NCBI RefSeq assembly: GCF_029868385.1
Contig: NZ_JARWNX010000060.1
Span: forward strand, 1 to 64,000
Origin: Nocardia cyriacigeorgica
GTDB lineage: Bacteria > Actinomycetota > Actinomycetes > Mycobacteriales > Mycobacteriaceae
DNA length: 64,000 bases
Direction: 5' to 3'
Positions 32,042 to 39,992 of this stretch are shown here, piece after piece. Both the position numbers and the translations under genes were made by a program. Below the pieces are notes generated by a model. That model saw nothing but the letters and a program-made list of their open reading frames with translations. It was not told the DNA's origin and did not search any database. The first letter of the stretch is position 1. Every line of letters begins with the position of its first letter.

Positions 32042-33970
32042 TCAGTGCGGCGCGAAATCGTCCGAATTCCCCATGGCCTGCTCCAGCAGGCTCTTGCGGT
32101 ACTGCTCCAACGCCACCAGATCGCCGAACAACGTCAAATAGGCCTCGGATTGTTCGGTCGACGACACCCGGTGCAGTTTCGATTTCAGCTCCGCGATCTG
32201 GCGGCCGACCAGGCCCTCCTGCGCGCGGGCGAGCACACCGGTGACGAAACGCGGGATATCGCCTTCCGACCGCACCGGCAGGGGCTCGCTCGCCAGTTCC
32301 GAGATCAAGGCGCGCACGGTCAGATCGTCGGTGCGATCGGATACCGCGCCGACCCATTCGGCGCCGACCAGTCCGGCCGCGGTACCACCGGCTTCGGTGA
32401 TGAGCGTGCGGATCGTCACGTACGCGGGATGGGTGAACGCCTCGACTTCCAGCGCATCGAACGAGGGCCCGGCGATGGACGGATATTGCAGTCCGGCCGC
32501 GAGCGCCTGGCGCTGCGGGAGCAGGACGGGATCGTTCGGGTTCGGCCGGGCGACGGGAGCGTCGGCGGTCTGCTCGCGCGGATTACGTCGCGTGGTGCCG
32601 GGCGCGGCGCCGCCGGTGCGCTGACGTTTGGCTTCCTCTTCGACGCGCCGGTAGACGGTCTGTACATCCAGCCAGCCGGTGCGATCGGCCAGGTCGGTGG
32701 CGTAGCGCTTACGTCGTCCGTGGTCTTTGATCTGCGCCACCAGCGGCACACCCCAGCGCAGCACCTCCACCTGACCGTCGCGGGTCAGATCGTTGATCCT
32801 CGGGTCCTTGCGCTTCTCGATCTCGCTGTCGAGCGCGAATTCGAACAGCAACCGGCGTTTGGCCACCACATCGCGTACGGCGGCGTCGCCGGAATGCTGG
32901 CGCAATTCACACGGGTCCTGCCCGTCCGGCGTGGTGGCGACGTAGATCTGGGCGGCGACCTTCTGGTCGTTGAGGAACGCCTTCAGTGCGGCCGCCTGGC
33001 CTGCCGCGTCACCGTCGAAGGTGAAGATGATCTCGCCGCGCCAGAAGTTGTCGTCCATGAGCAGGCGTCGCAGGATGGCCAGATGGTCGTCGCCGAACGC
33101 GGTACCGCAGGCGGCGACAGCGGTTTTCACCCCGGCCAGATGCATGGCCATCACGTCGGTGTAGCCCTCGACGACCACCGCCTGATGTCCCTTGGCGATC
33201 TCGCGTTTGGCGTGATCGAGCCCGAACAACACCTGAGACTTCTTGTACAGCACCGTTTCCGGCGTATTGACGTACTTACCCGGCATGGTGTCGTCGTCGT
33301 AGAGCTTGCGGGCGCCGAACCCGATGACCTCGCCCGCCAGATTGCGGATGGGCCACAGCAGCCGCCGGTGGAATCGGTCGATCGGACCGCGCCGACCCTC
33401 CCTGGACAGGCCTGCCGCTTCCAGTTCCTTGAACTCGAAACCCTTGCGCAGCAGGTGTTTGGTCAGCGTATCCCAGCCGTCGGGGGCGTAGCCGCAGCCG
33501 AACTGGGCGGCCGCGGCGCCGTCGAAATTGCGTTCGGTGAGGTAGGCGCGGGCCGCTGCGGCTTCGGGTTCGCGCAGCCTGGCCATGTAGAACTCGTGCG
33601 CTGCGGCGTTCGCGGCCACCAGCCGGGCTCTGGTGCCGCGGTCACGCTGGACCGAGGTCCCGCCGCCCTCGTAGTTGATCTGGAAGCCGACCTTGTCGGC
33701 GAGCTGTTCGACCGCTTCGACGAAACCGATGTGCTCGATCTTCTGGATGAACGCGTAGACGTCGCCACCCTCACCGCAGCCGAAGCAGTGGAACAGGCCG
33801 TGGTTGGGCCGCACATGGAACGACGGCGATTTCTCGTCGTGGAACGGGCACAGCCCCTTCATGGAATCGGCGCCGCCACGCTTGAGCGCGACGTACTCCC
33901 CCACCACATCCTCGATCCGGACGCGTTCGCGTATCGCAGCGATATCGCGATCTGGGATTCGTCCGGGCAC
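32042..33970 (-). CDS. dnaG: DNA primase
   Basis: The 642-residue protein makes RNA primers for replication. The N-terminal zinc-binding domain is clear (CPFHDEKSPSFHVRPN, then FHCFGCGEGG). It is followed by the RNA polymerase domain with GFGARKLYDDD and PKYVN-like PGKYVNTPET. The TOPRIM metal site is VVVEGYTDVMAMH with TFDGDAAGQ. A linker and a C-terminal helicase-binding domain end the protein. The start is GTG 33970; upstream sequence has no strong ribosome binding site, but the family N-terminus fits (IPDRDIAAIRERVRIEDVV). It lies 77 bases downstream of dgt in the same direction, as in mycobacteria. Confidence 0.97.
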   Translation of the reverse strand: MPGRIPDRDIAAIRERVRIEDVVGEYVALKRGGADSMKGLCPFHDEKSPSFHVRPNHGLFHCFGCGEGGDVYAFIQKIEHIGFVEAVEQLADKVGFQINYEGGGTSVQRDRGTRARLVAANAAAHEFYMARLREPEAAAARAYLTERNFDGAAAAQFGCGYAPDGWDTLTKHLLRKGFEFKELEAAGLSREGRRGPIDRFHRRLLWPIRNLAGEVIGFGARKLYDDDTMPGKYVNTPETVLYKKSQVLFGLDHAKREIAKGHQAVVVEGYTDVMAMHLAGVKTAVAACGTAFGDDHLAILRRLLMDDNFWRGEIIFTFDGDAAGQAAALKAFLNDQKVAAQIYVATTPDGQDPCELRQHSGDAAVRDVVAKRRLLFEFALDSEIEKRKDPRINDLTRDGQVEVLRWGVPLVAQIKDHGRRKRYATDLADRTGWLDVQTVYRRVEEEAKRQRTGGAAPGTTRRNPREQTADAPVARPNPNDPVLLPQRQALAAGLQYPSIAGPSFDALEVEAFTHPAYVTIRTLITEAGGTAAGLVGAEWVGAVSDRTDDLTVRALISELASEPLPVRSEGDIPRFVTGVLARAQEGLVGRQIAELKSKLHRVSSTEQSEAYLTLFGDLVALEQYRKSLLEQAMGNSDDFAPH

Positions 33971-34047
33971 TGTTGAAGTCTAGCGGGCGCCGCCGGGCGC
34001 GGGCCGCCGCAGTCCTGACGAGGCCACACGGCCATGGCCCGGCCCGA

Positions 34048-35301
34048 TCAGCGGTTCACGCGGGCGGCGATCCGCTCCAGCCTGCTCTCGGTGTAGGAGG
34101 CGATCTGGTCGACGATCACCCGCACACGCGCGGTGTCGTCGGCGGCGGCGTGCCACCACGGCAGCAGCAGCGGGTCGAGTCCGTCGGGCGCGCCCGCGAG
34201 CAGACTTTCCGCGACGGCGATGATGCGGTCACGCTGGTCGGCCTGACGCAGTTTGTGGTCGGGATCGGACATCACATAGCGCAGCGCCACCGTCTTGAGT
34301 ATCGCGACCTCCGCGGCGGCGATCGGCGATACCTCCAGGTCGGCGGCGTAGCGGGTGAGCGGTCCTTCGCCAGCCATGCGGCGGGTGTCGACCACCGCGG
34401 CCGTCGCGAAACGACCGACGAGTTCGCTGGTCAGCCGCTTCAACGCCACCGAATCGGCGAGCGAGCCGTCATAGGTGAACACCCGCGCGACCACCGGCAG
34501 CTCCGACAGCCGCTGCGCCGCCGCGACCAGATCATCGACCGAGAGCGACCGGTGGTGCACATGCCCCATCTCGGCGAGCGCCCGCTGCTCCACTCGGTCG
34601 GCCAGCGCGCGCAGATCGATGCGTCCGGCGATGATGCCGTCCTCGACGTCGTGCACCGAATAGGCGACGTCGTCGGACCAGTCCATGATCTGGCATTCCA
34701 GGGTCTGCCGTCGCGGCGGCGCGCCCTTGCGGACCCAGGCCAGCCGGTCGGCGTCGACATCGTAGGCGCCGAATTTGGTACCGGACCCGGTGCGCTGCCA
34801 CGGGTATTTGATGGCGGCGTCGAGGGCTGCTCGTGTGAGGTTGAGTCCGGCGCTGGTTCCGTCCGGCTCGAGCACTTTGGGTTCGAGGCGGGTGAGGATG
34901 CGCAGATTCTGGGCGTTGCCCTCGAAGCCGCCGTACCGGTCGGCCCAGATGTCGAGGGCCTGCTCACCGTTGTGGCCGTAGGGCGGATGGCCGATGTCGT
35001 GGGCGAGTCCGGCCAGGTCCACGAGGTCGGGATCGCAGCCGAGCCCGTCGGCGATACCGCGCCCGATCTGGGCGACCTCGATCGAATGGGTGAGCCGGGT
35101 GCGCGGGGTGTCGCCGTCACGCGGGCCCATGACCTGGGTTTTATCGGCGAGGCGGCGCAGGGCGGCCGAATGCAGGACGCGGGCGCGGTCGCGGGAGAAA
35201 TCGCTGCGATGACCGTTGCCGTCGCTGGTGAGCCCGGCGGTTTTCGGCCCTTCGAGGACGAGGCGTTCGCGGTCGGGTGCGGAATAGCCGAGGATGCTCA
35301 T
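34048..35301 (-). CDS. dgt: Deoxyguanosinetriphosphate triphosphohydrolase-like protein
   Basis: The 417-residue HD-domain phosphohydrolase would cleave dGTP or related dNTPs to nucleoside and triphosphate. Motifs are RDRARVLHSAALRRLADKTQ, RTRLTHSIEVAQIGRGIADG, the HD metal site LAGLAHDIGHPPYGHNGE, and DWSDDVAYSVHDVEDG. Length fits the actinobacterial dGTPase-like family. ATG 35301 is one base from the stop of the upstream YdcF-like gene, so they are co-translated. dnaG follows 77 bases downstream. Confidence 0.94.
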   Translation of the reverse strand: MSILGYSAPDRERLVLEGPKTAGLTSDGNGHRSDFSRDRARVLHSAALRRLADKTQVMGPRDGDTPRTRLTHSIEVAQIGRGIADGLGCDPDLVDLAGLAHDIGHPPYGHNGEQALDIWADRYGGFEGNAQNLRILTRLEPKVLEPDGTSAGLNLTRAALDAAIKYPWQRTGSGTKFGAYDVDADRLAWVRKGAPPRRQTLECQIMDWSDDVAYSVHDVEDGIIAGRIDLRALADRVEQRALAEMGHVHHRSLSVDDLVAAAQRLSELPVVARVFTYDGSLADSVALKRLTSELVGRFATAAVVDTRRMAGEGPLTRYAADLEVSPIAAAEVAILKTVALRYVMSDPDHKLRQADQRDRIIAVAESLLAGAPDGLDPLLLPWWHAAADDTARVRVIVDQIASYTESRLERIAARVNR

Positions 35302-35302
35302 C

Positions 35303-35923
35303 TCACTGCCCCGCCGTGTAGCCGAAGTCGGCGGAGAAATGGGTGAGCTGGTACCACAGCAGTGCGAAGGTCTCCCGGAAGATGCCGTGCGCCTGCGATT
35401 CCCTGGTGTAGACGGCCGGTCCGGTGCGGGTGGGCGCGGTCCAGGCGTCGAGGCCCGCGTCACGGGCCATGGTGCGGGTGCGCAGTGAATGCCACGGGTC
35501 GCTGACCAGCACCGCCGAGGACATCTCACGCGCGCGCATGGCCGTTGCGACGGCTTCGACGCTGCGCAGGGTGTCGGATCCGGTTTCCACGGCGAGGATC
35601 CGATCCGCGGGTATGCCACGCTCCATCAGATAGTTCTTCCCCGATGCGGCCTCGGTATACAGATCCCCCTCCTGTTTTCCGCCGACGGTGATCACCCGCG
35701 GCGCGACCCCGGCCTCGAACAGGTCGTACGCCTGGTCCAGCCTGGCCTCGAACACCGAGGACGGCGTACCGGAATACTGGGCGGCGCCGAGCACCACGAT
35801 CGCGTCGGCCTTGCTGTAATCGTCGATCCGCGCCACCTGCCACACCCGGAACGCGGTGCCGAACACGAGCACGATCCCCACCAGCACCACCCCGGCGACC
35901 AGCCGCCACCCCCATCGCAGCAT
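35303..35923 (-). CDS. YdcF/ElyC-family (DUF218) membrane-anchored protein
   Basis: The protein is 206 residues from ATG 35923, which has AGGAG upstream; longer in-frame starts lack a usable site. An N-terminal transmembrane anchor (LVAGVVLVGIVLVFGTAF) is followed by the DUF218 domain. Its conserved segments are ADAIVVLGAAQYSGTPSSVF, VITVGGKQEGD, VETGSDTLRSVEAVA and AVLVSDPWHSLRTR. The domain probably faces outward and has been linked to cell-envelope metabolism. It is one base upstream of dgt. A DUF218 gene next to dgt is common in this order. Confidence 0.8.
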   Translation of the reverse strand: MLRWGWRLVAGVVLVGIVLVFGTAFRVWQVARIDDYSKADAIVVLGAAQYSGTPSSVFEARLDQAYDLFEAGVAPRVITVGGKQEGDLYTEAASGKNYLMERGIPADRILAVETGSDTLRSVEAVATAMRAREMSSAVLVSDPWHSLRTRTMARDAGLDAWTAPTRTGPAVYTRESQAHGIFRETFALLWYQLTHFSADFGYTAGQ

Positions 35924-36074
35924 TCCCGCTCCTACTCCCCGCGGTACGGCGGGTTCGGTGACAGTGCCCGTCCGGGTGCGCAGTGGTGCCGAATTCACTC
36001 CTCGAGTTTGCCAGCTGGGTTCGATGGTTCCATTCCGGCGAGGGTTCTCCATCGAATCGTTATTGACCCGTGGG

Positions 36075-36683
36075 TCACGCATCCTCGTCCCGCGGCTCCG
36101 GCGTTTTCCCGCCGCGGGCAGCTGTTTCGTTGTCGGCGGTCAATCGGAATACGGTGCGTTCGAGCATCGGCAGGATCTCGGTGATCTCGATCGAACCGAT
36201 GGCGAAGGCGCCGATGAGCGCGAGCACCATATTGGTCAGGATGAGCGCGACGTCCTCGGCGTAGGCCGGATCGAGCCCGTCGAGGACGCCGACCGCCACC
36301 GGCAGGACCGCGTTGAACCCCTGTGCGTCGAGACGTTGACCGGCCGGGCCGAGGCGGGCCCGATGGTAGGCCTCGAGCATCTTCGGGCTCCGCTCCCACG
36401 GTTCGAACACCGCCCGCAGGACCGAGATGAGCCCGTCGCGGACAGTGTCCTGCGAGGTCAACGGCTTCAATTCACCGTAGGTGTGCTCGGTCATCCACTC
36501 CTCGATCGCGGAGACGATCAATTCGTCCCTGGTCGGGAAGAGCTTGTAGACCGTGGCGAGCGAGACGTGCGCGCGGCGGGCGATCAGGCGCAACTGGACC
36601 GCGTCGTAGCCCTCGGATTCCAGTACATCGAGCACGACGCCGGTGATCTGTCCGGATATCTCCGACTCTCGCCCGCTACCCAT
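36075..36683 (-). CDS. TetR-family repressor
   Basis: The 202-residue protein has a TetR HTH at about residues 10-55 (VLESEGYDAVQLRLIARRAH, VSLATVYKLFPTRDELIVSA) and a helical effector domain, with a charged C-terminal tail (GGKTPEPRDEDA). ATG 36683 is taken; GTG 36692 three codons upstream is an alternative, neither with a clear ribosome binding site. It is divergent from a secreted lipase. Two GTAAC-N3-GTTAC palindromes just upstream are almost certainly its operators. Confidence 0.85.
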   Translation of the reverse strand: MGSGRESEISGQITGVVLDVLESEGYDAVQLRLIARRAHVSLATVYKLFPTRDELIVSAIEEWMTEHTYGELKPLTSQDTVRDGLISVLRAVFEPWERSPKMLEAYHRARLGPAGQRLDAQGFNAVLPVAVGVLDGLDPAYAEDVALILTNMVLALIGAFAIGSIEITEILPMLERTVFRLTADNETAARGGKTPEPRDEDA

Positions 36684-36709
36684 CCTCGTCACAGTAATTC
36701 GATTGCCAA

Positions 36710-36743
36710 GTAACTGTGTTACCAGACACGGTAACCATGTTAC
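36710..36743. promoter_or_regulatory. Double GTAAC-N3-GTTAC operator
   Basis: The palindromes GTAAC-TGT-GTTAC (36710-36722) and GTAAC-CAT-GTTAC (36731-36743) lie 27 and 48 bases upstream of the TetR start. Their centres are 21 bp apart, two helical turns, as expected for two TetR dimers on one face. They may also control the divergent lipase. Confidence 0.7.
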
Positions 36744-36941
36744 TCTCACTGCTCGTGAGCCGGTTCGCGCCGGGCCTCGCCACATGGGAGTCCGGCGCGC
36801 AGGGGGTTCTATGTCGTCGATCAGGGCTCGGTCCACCACCGCTGATCCCGCTCGACAGCTTCGGCACGCGGATGCGGACCGGCCATGGTTTCCGGGAGTC
36901 GCCGCGAGCATTTCGACAATGGTTCGCACGGAAAGAAACTC

Positions 36942-38264
36942 ATGCATCGACAGCATTCCGCCCCGTCCTCGCGTGGTCGACGACCCGGACTGATCCGCCG
37001 GACGCTCGCCGTGAGCGCCATCGCCCTGCTCGGCGTCGCGGCAAGCATCTGCACCGCCACGGCCGCACCCGACTTCTACACTCCCCCAGGCGAATTGCCG
37101 TCCACACATGGTGCCGTGATCAAGACCGAACCCATGCCGCTGTTCCTGATGACCCCGGGCAGCGAGGGCTGGCCGGTGCAGGGCCAGCGGGTGATGTTCA
37201 CCTCGCGCACCCAGGACGACGCCCCCGTCGCGGTAACCGGCACCTACATCGACGCCACCCAACCGTGGCGCGGTGCGGGCGAACGGCCGACGGTGGTCAT
37301 CTCACCCGGCACCGTCGGTCAGGGTGATCAATGCGCACTGTCGCGGGCCTTCAGCGTCGGCATGCATGTGAGCACCGAGCCGCTCTCGCTGTCGGCGAAT
37401 CAGGAGGCGCAATCGGCCGCGGCCTGGAACGCGCTCGGCGCACGCGTTTTCGTCACCGACTACATCGGGCTCGGCACGCCCGGCGTGCACACCTACGCCA
37501 ATCGCATCGAACAGGCGCACGCGGTACTCGACGCCGCACGCGCCGCCCACGCTCTCGCGGGAACCGGACCGGATACGCCGCTGGTGCTCTGGGGTTATTC
37601 GCAGGGCGGTGGGGCGAGCGCGTCGGCCGCGGAAATGCAGCCCGATTACGCGCCGGAACTGAATCTGAAGGGCACCTGGGCCGGTGCGCCGACCGCCGAC
37701 CTGATGGCCGTGGTCGAACAGATCGACGGCAATCTGATCGGCGCCGCCATCGGTTTCGCCATCAACGGTTTCGTCGCCCGCTATCCCGAACTGGGCAGCT
37801 TCGTCGACGACCTGGTCTCCCCCACCGGTCGCGCCCTGCTCGACAGCGTGCAGAACGAATGCATCGCCGACATCATCACCAACCACCCGTTCACCCGAAC
37901 CAGCGACCTCACCGTCGACGGCCGCCCCCTGCTCGACCATCTCCGCGAACTCCCCGCCGCCGACCGCATGCTGCGCGAACAACGCACCGGCACCCTGAAA
38001 CCCACCAGCCCCGTACTGATCACGCACGGCATCAACGACGACACCGTGCCCTACAGCCAGGGCCGCCGACTCGCCGAGGACTGGTGCGACAAAGGCGCAA
38101 CCATCACCTTCCGCACCAACCACCTCCCCCCGATCGCCCCCGGCACCACCTTCGGCAACCACTTCGGCCCCGAGTTGATCGACGGCTTCGGACCGGACAA
38201 CGCGATCAGCTACCTACTGGACCGGCTCGCGGGAAAGCCGGTGCAGGGCTGCACATTCGACTGA
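36942..38264 (+). CDS. Secreted lipase (LIP family)
   Basis: The 440-residue protein starts at ATG 36942 with GGAAAG upstream. A long signal peptide has a basic start (SSRGRRPGLIRRTL), a hydrophobic core (AVSAIALLGVAAS) and a cleavage region TATAAPDF. The mature enzyme has the secretory-lipase fold: ERPTVVISPGTVGQGDQCA, the nucleophile Ser in LVLWGYSQGGGASASAA, and a C-terminal His in FGNHFGPELIDGF with an Asp in THGINDDTVPY. Three visible cysteines may form disulphides. It is divergent from a TetR regulator with a double operator, so it is probably induced by a lipid or fatty acid. Confidence 0.9.
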   Translation: MHRQHSAPSSRGRRPGLIRRTLAVSAIALLGVAASICTATAAPDFYTPPGELPSTHGAVIKTEPMPLFLMTPGSEGWPVQGQRVMFTSRTQDDAPVAVTGTYIDATQPWRGAGERPTVVISPGTVGQGDQCALSRAFSVGMHVSTEPLSLSANQEAQSAAAWNALGARVFVTDYIGLGTPGVHTYANRIEQAHAVLDAARAAHALAGTGPDTPLVLWGYSQGGGASASAAEMQPDYAPELNLKGTWAGAPTADLMAVVEQIDGNLIGAAIGFAINGFVARYPELGSFVDDLVSPTGRALLDSVQNECIADIITNHPFTRTSDLTVDGRPLLDHLRELPAADRMLREQRTGTLKPTSPVLITHGINDDTVPYSQGRRLAEDWCDKGATITFRTNHLPPIAPGTTFGNHFGPELIDGFGPDNAISYLLDRLAGKPVQGCTFD

Positions 38265-38286
38265 GTACGAGATCCCTACGCCCGCC

Positions 38287-38322
38287 CTGTTCGGCCGATC
38301 GGTCGCCCGGTCGGCCGAACAG
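38287..38322 (+). terminator. Terminator of the lipase gene
   Basis: Perfect 12-bp arms CTGTTCGGCCGA (38287-38298) and TCGGCCGAACAG (38311-38322) around a 12-base loop lie 23 bases after the lipase stop. Confidence 0.65.
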
Positions 38323-38604
38323 AACTTCTGCCGACGAACATCGACCGGCTACCTGTGATCACACGCCGTAGAGGCAGGCCGTCATGAGCGGCAGCCGAAT
38401 GACCCGGGTTTCGACACCAGCGAGTACGACGTAGACCGCAAGGACTGCGATCGAGTTCATCGGCACCGTTCGTTGGCACAGACACCCGGACCGAGCAGAC
38501 CGCCCGAATCAGCATCGCCGAACTGACTGTATGGAGCATGAGGTCGCGGCGAAGTCAGGCAACACCCTAGGGGTGCTCGACTTGCGAAGGTTCGGAGAGT
38601 TATC

Positions 38605-38620
38605 ATAAGTGTCAACTTAT
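38605..38620. promoter_or_regulatory. ArsR-type operator upstream of the SRPBCC/ArsR operon
   Basis: The inverted repeat ATAAGT-GTCA-ACTTAT lies 14 bases upstream of the SRPBCC start, next to the AGGAGG ribosome binding site. It is the likely site for autorepression by the co-transcribed ArsR protein. Confidence 0.6.
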
Positions 38621-38634
38621 AGAAGGAGGTTGAC

Positions 38635-39291
38635 ATGGCATTGCTGACCGACCCGGCTGCCGTCGCCGGACTGGTGGTGCGTGAGGTGCGTAATGGGGAG
38701 CGTGGTGGGGTGCCGACGAGGATTGCGGTGGCTCGGCGGAACTATTCGACGGATCGGGAGGATCTGTGGGATGCGTTGACCAATGCGGAGCGGATTCCGC
38801 GGTGGTTCCTGCCGGTCAGTGGGGAGCTGAAGGTCGGGGGGCGGTATCGGTTGGAGGGGAACGCGAATGGGGTGGTGGAGCGGTGTGTGGCGCCGGAGTC
38901 CTTCGCGGTGACCTGGGAGATGGGGCCGCTGGTGTCGTGGGTGGAGGTCACCTTTGCGGCGACCGAGGGCGGGACGCTGCTGCAACTGGAGCATGAGGCG
39001 CCGGTCGATCCGCAGATGTGGACGCAGTACGGGCCCGGCGCGGTGGGCGTCGGGTGGGATCTGGTGATGATGGCGCTCGGCCTTCATCTGTCCAGTGGGG
39101 AGGCGGTCGATCCGGCCGAGGGGCTGGCGTTTCCGACCACTCCGGAAGGCAAGGAGTTCGTCGGTGCGGCTGCGGCCGGTTGGGCCGAGGCGGCCATCGG
39201 CTGCGGTGACGATCCGGCGGAGGCGAAGGCGGCCGCCGAGCAGACCGTGCTCTTCTACACGGTGGAGCCGGAGGACGGCGCCGAATCCTGA
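38635..39291 (+). CDS. SRPBCC (AHSA1-like) domain protein
   Basis: The 218-residue protein starts at ATG 38635 with a strong AGGAGG. The AHSA1/START-like fold is shown by DREDLWDALTNAERIPRWFL, GELKVGGRYRLEGNANGVVE, VTWEMGPLVSWVEVTF and LLQLEHEAP. A longer helical C-terminus follows. Such proteins bind hydrophobic ligands in a deep pocket. It overlaps the ArsR gene by one base (TGATG). SRPBCC/ArsR pairs are common in Actinobacteria, and the ArsR protein usually regulates the pair. The ligand is unknown. Confidence 0.85.
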   Translation: MALLTDPAAVAGLVVREVRNGERGGVPTRIAVARRNYSTDREDLWDALTNAERIPRWFLPVSGELKVGGRYRLEGNANGVVERCVAPESFAVTWEMGPLVSWVEVTFAATEGGTLLQLEHEAPVDPQMWTQYGPGAVGVGWDLVMMALGLHLSSGEAVDPAEGLAFPTTPEGKEFVGAAAAGWAEAAIGCGDDPAEAKAAAEQTVLFYTVEPEDGAES

Positions 39292-39692
39292 TGAGCGCGC
39301 CTGCGGAAAAGATCTTCGAGGCGCTGGGCGACCCGGTCCGGCGGCGCATCCTCGAACTGGTGGCGACCGGTGAGCAAGCGGCCGGAACGGTCGTCGCCGC
39401 CATTCAGCAGCACACCGCGATCTCCCAGCCCGGCGTCTCCCAGCATCTCAAGGTGCTGCGCGACGCCGGGCTGGTCAGTGTTCGCGCCGAGGGCACGCGG
39501 CGGTTGTACGCGGTCGCGCCGGCTGGTGTGGACGCGGCACGATCATGGCTCGACAACCTGACCGACCCGTTGGCCCAGTTCGCACAACCGCTCGACGCAC
39601 TCGCCACCGAGGTCGCACGTGGCAAGCGTGCGCGGCGCACCGGCGAGAGCGGTCAGGGGGGCGCGGTGGAAGAACGCAGTCGCCCGGCGTGA
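39291..39692 (+). CDS. ArsR-family regulator
   Basis: The 133-residue winged-helix protein opens with KIFEALGDPVRRRILELVAT. The recognition helix region is TAISQPGVSQHLKVLRDAGL, followed by the wing VSVRAEGTRRLYAV. No metal-binding cysteine pair is seen, so it is a non-metal ArsR member. Its start overlaps the SRPBCC stop. It probably represses its own operon through the ATAAGT inverted repeat at 38605-38620. Confidence 0.88.
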   Translation: MSAPAEKIFEALGDPVRRRILELVATGEQAAGTVVAAIQQHTAISQPGVSQHLKVLRDAGLVSVRAEGTRRLYAVAPAGVDAARSWLDNLTDPLAQFAQPLDALATEVARGKRARRTGESGQGGAVEERSRPA

Positions 39693-39992
39693 GTCCGCGC
39701 CGTGTGGACCGACATTCGCTGAACCTGTGGACCACGCCGAAACGGTCGACAACTGCCCAGCGCGGTTGAGCCGCGCATTCCACCACTCATCGACGGCAGC
39801 GCCCGTGCGCGTCACACGACCACGGCTTCCACGCGTGTCGTTGGTCGCGATCCCCACAAGCGCCGACCGCTGCCCTCGCCAGGGCTGCCGAACCATCTAG
39901 CAAACAGCAACGGTGGCCAGGCCGCTAGGACCTGGCCACCGCTACTTTTCACGATCCGTATCCCCTGACCGATCCCGATCAGGCTCCACGCA
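39693..39992. other. Gap between convergent genes with a terminator
   Basis: No coding frame is convincing in the 300 bases between the ArsR gene and the end of the carboxylase gene. The only structure recognised is the hairpin at 39911-39941. Confidence 0.5.
39911..39946. terminator. Bidirectional terminator
   Basis: Perfect 11-bp arms CGGTGGCCAGG (39911-39921) and CCTGGCCACCG (39931-39941) are followed by CTACTTTT on the plus strand. It lies between the convergent ArsR and carboxylase genes. Confidence 0.75.

Larger units (their letters stand above)
38265..38634. other. Gap with lipase terminator and SRPBCC promoter, no gene
   Basis: After the hairpin at 38287-38322 no convincing coding frame is seen. 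The right end holds the inverted-repeat operator at 38605-38620 and the ribosome binding site of the SRPBCC gene. Confidence 0.5.

Noticed and set aside
31745..33976. Plus-strand open frame of 743 codons
   Set aside because: Shadow of dnaG, which has all primase motifs on the other strand.
38323..38600. Short frame containing DPGFDTSEYDVDRKDC between lipase and SRPBCC genes
   Set aside because: It looks protein-like over 16 residues but has no start, no ribosome binding site and no recognised family.
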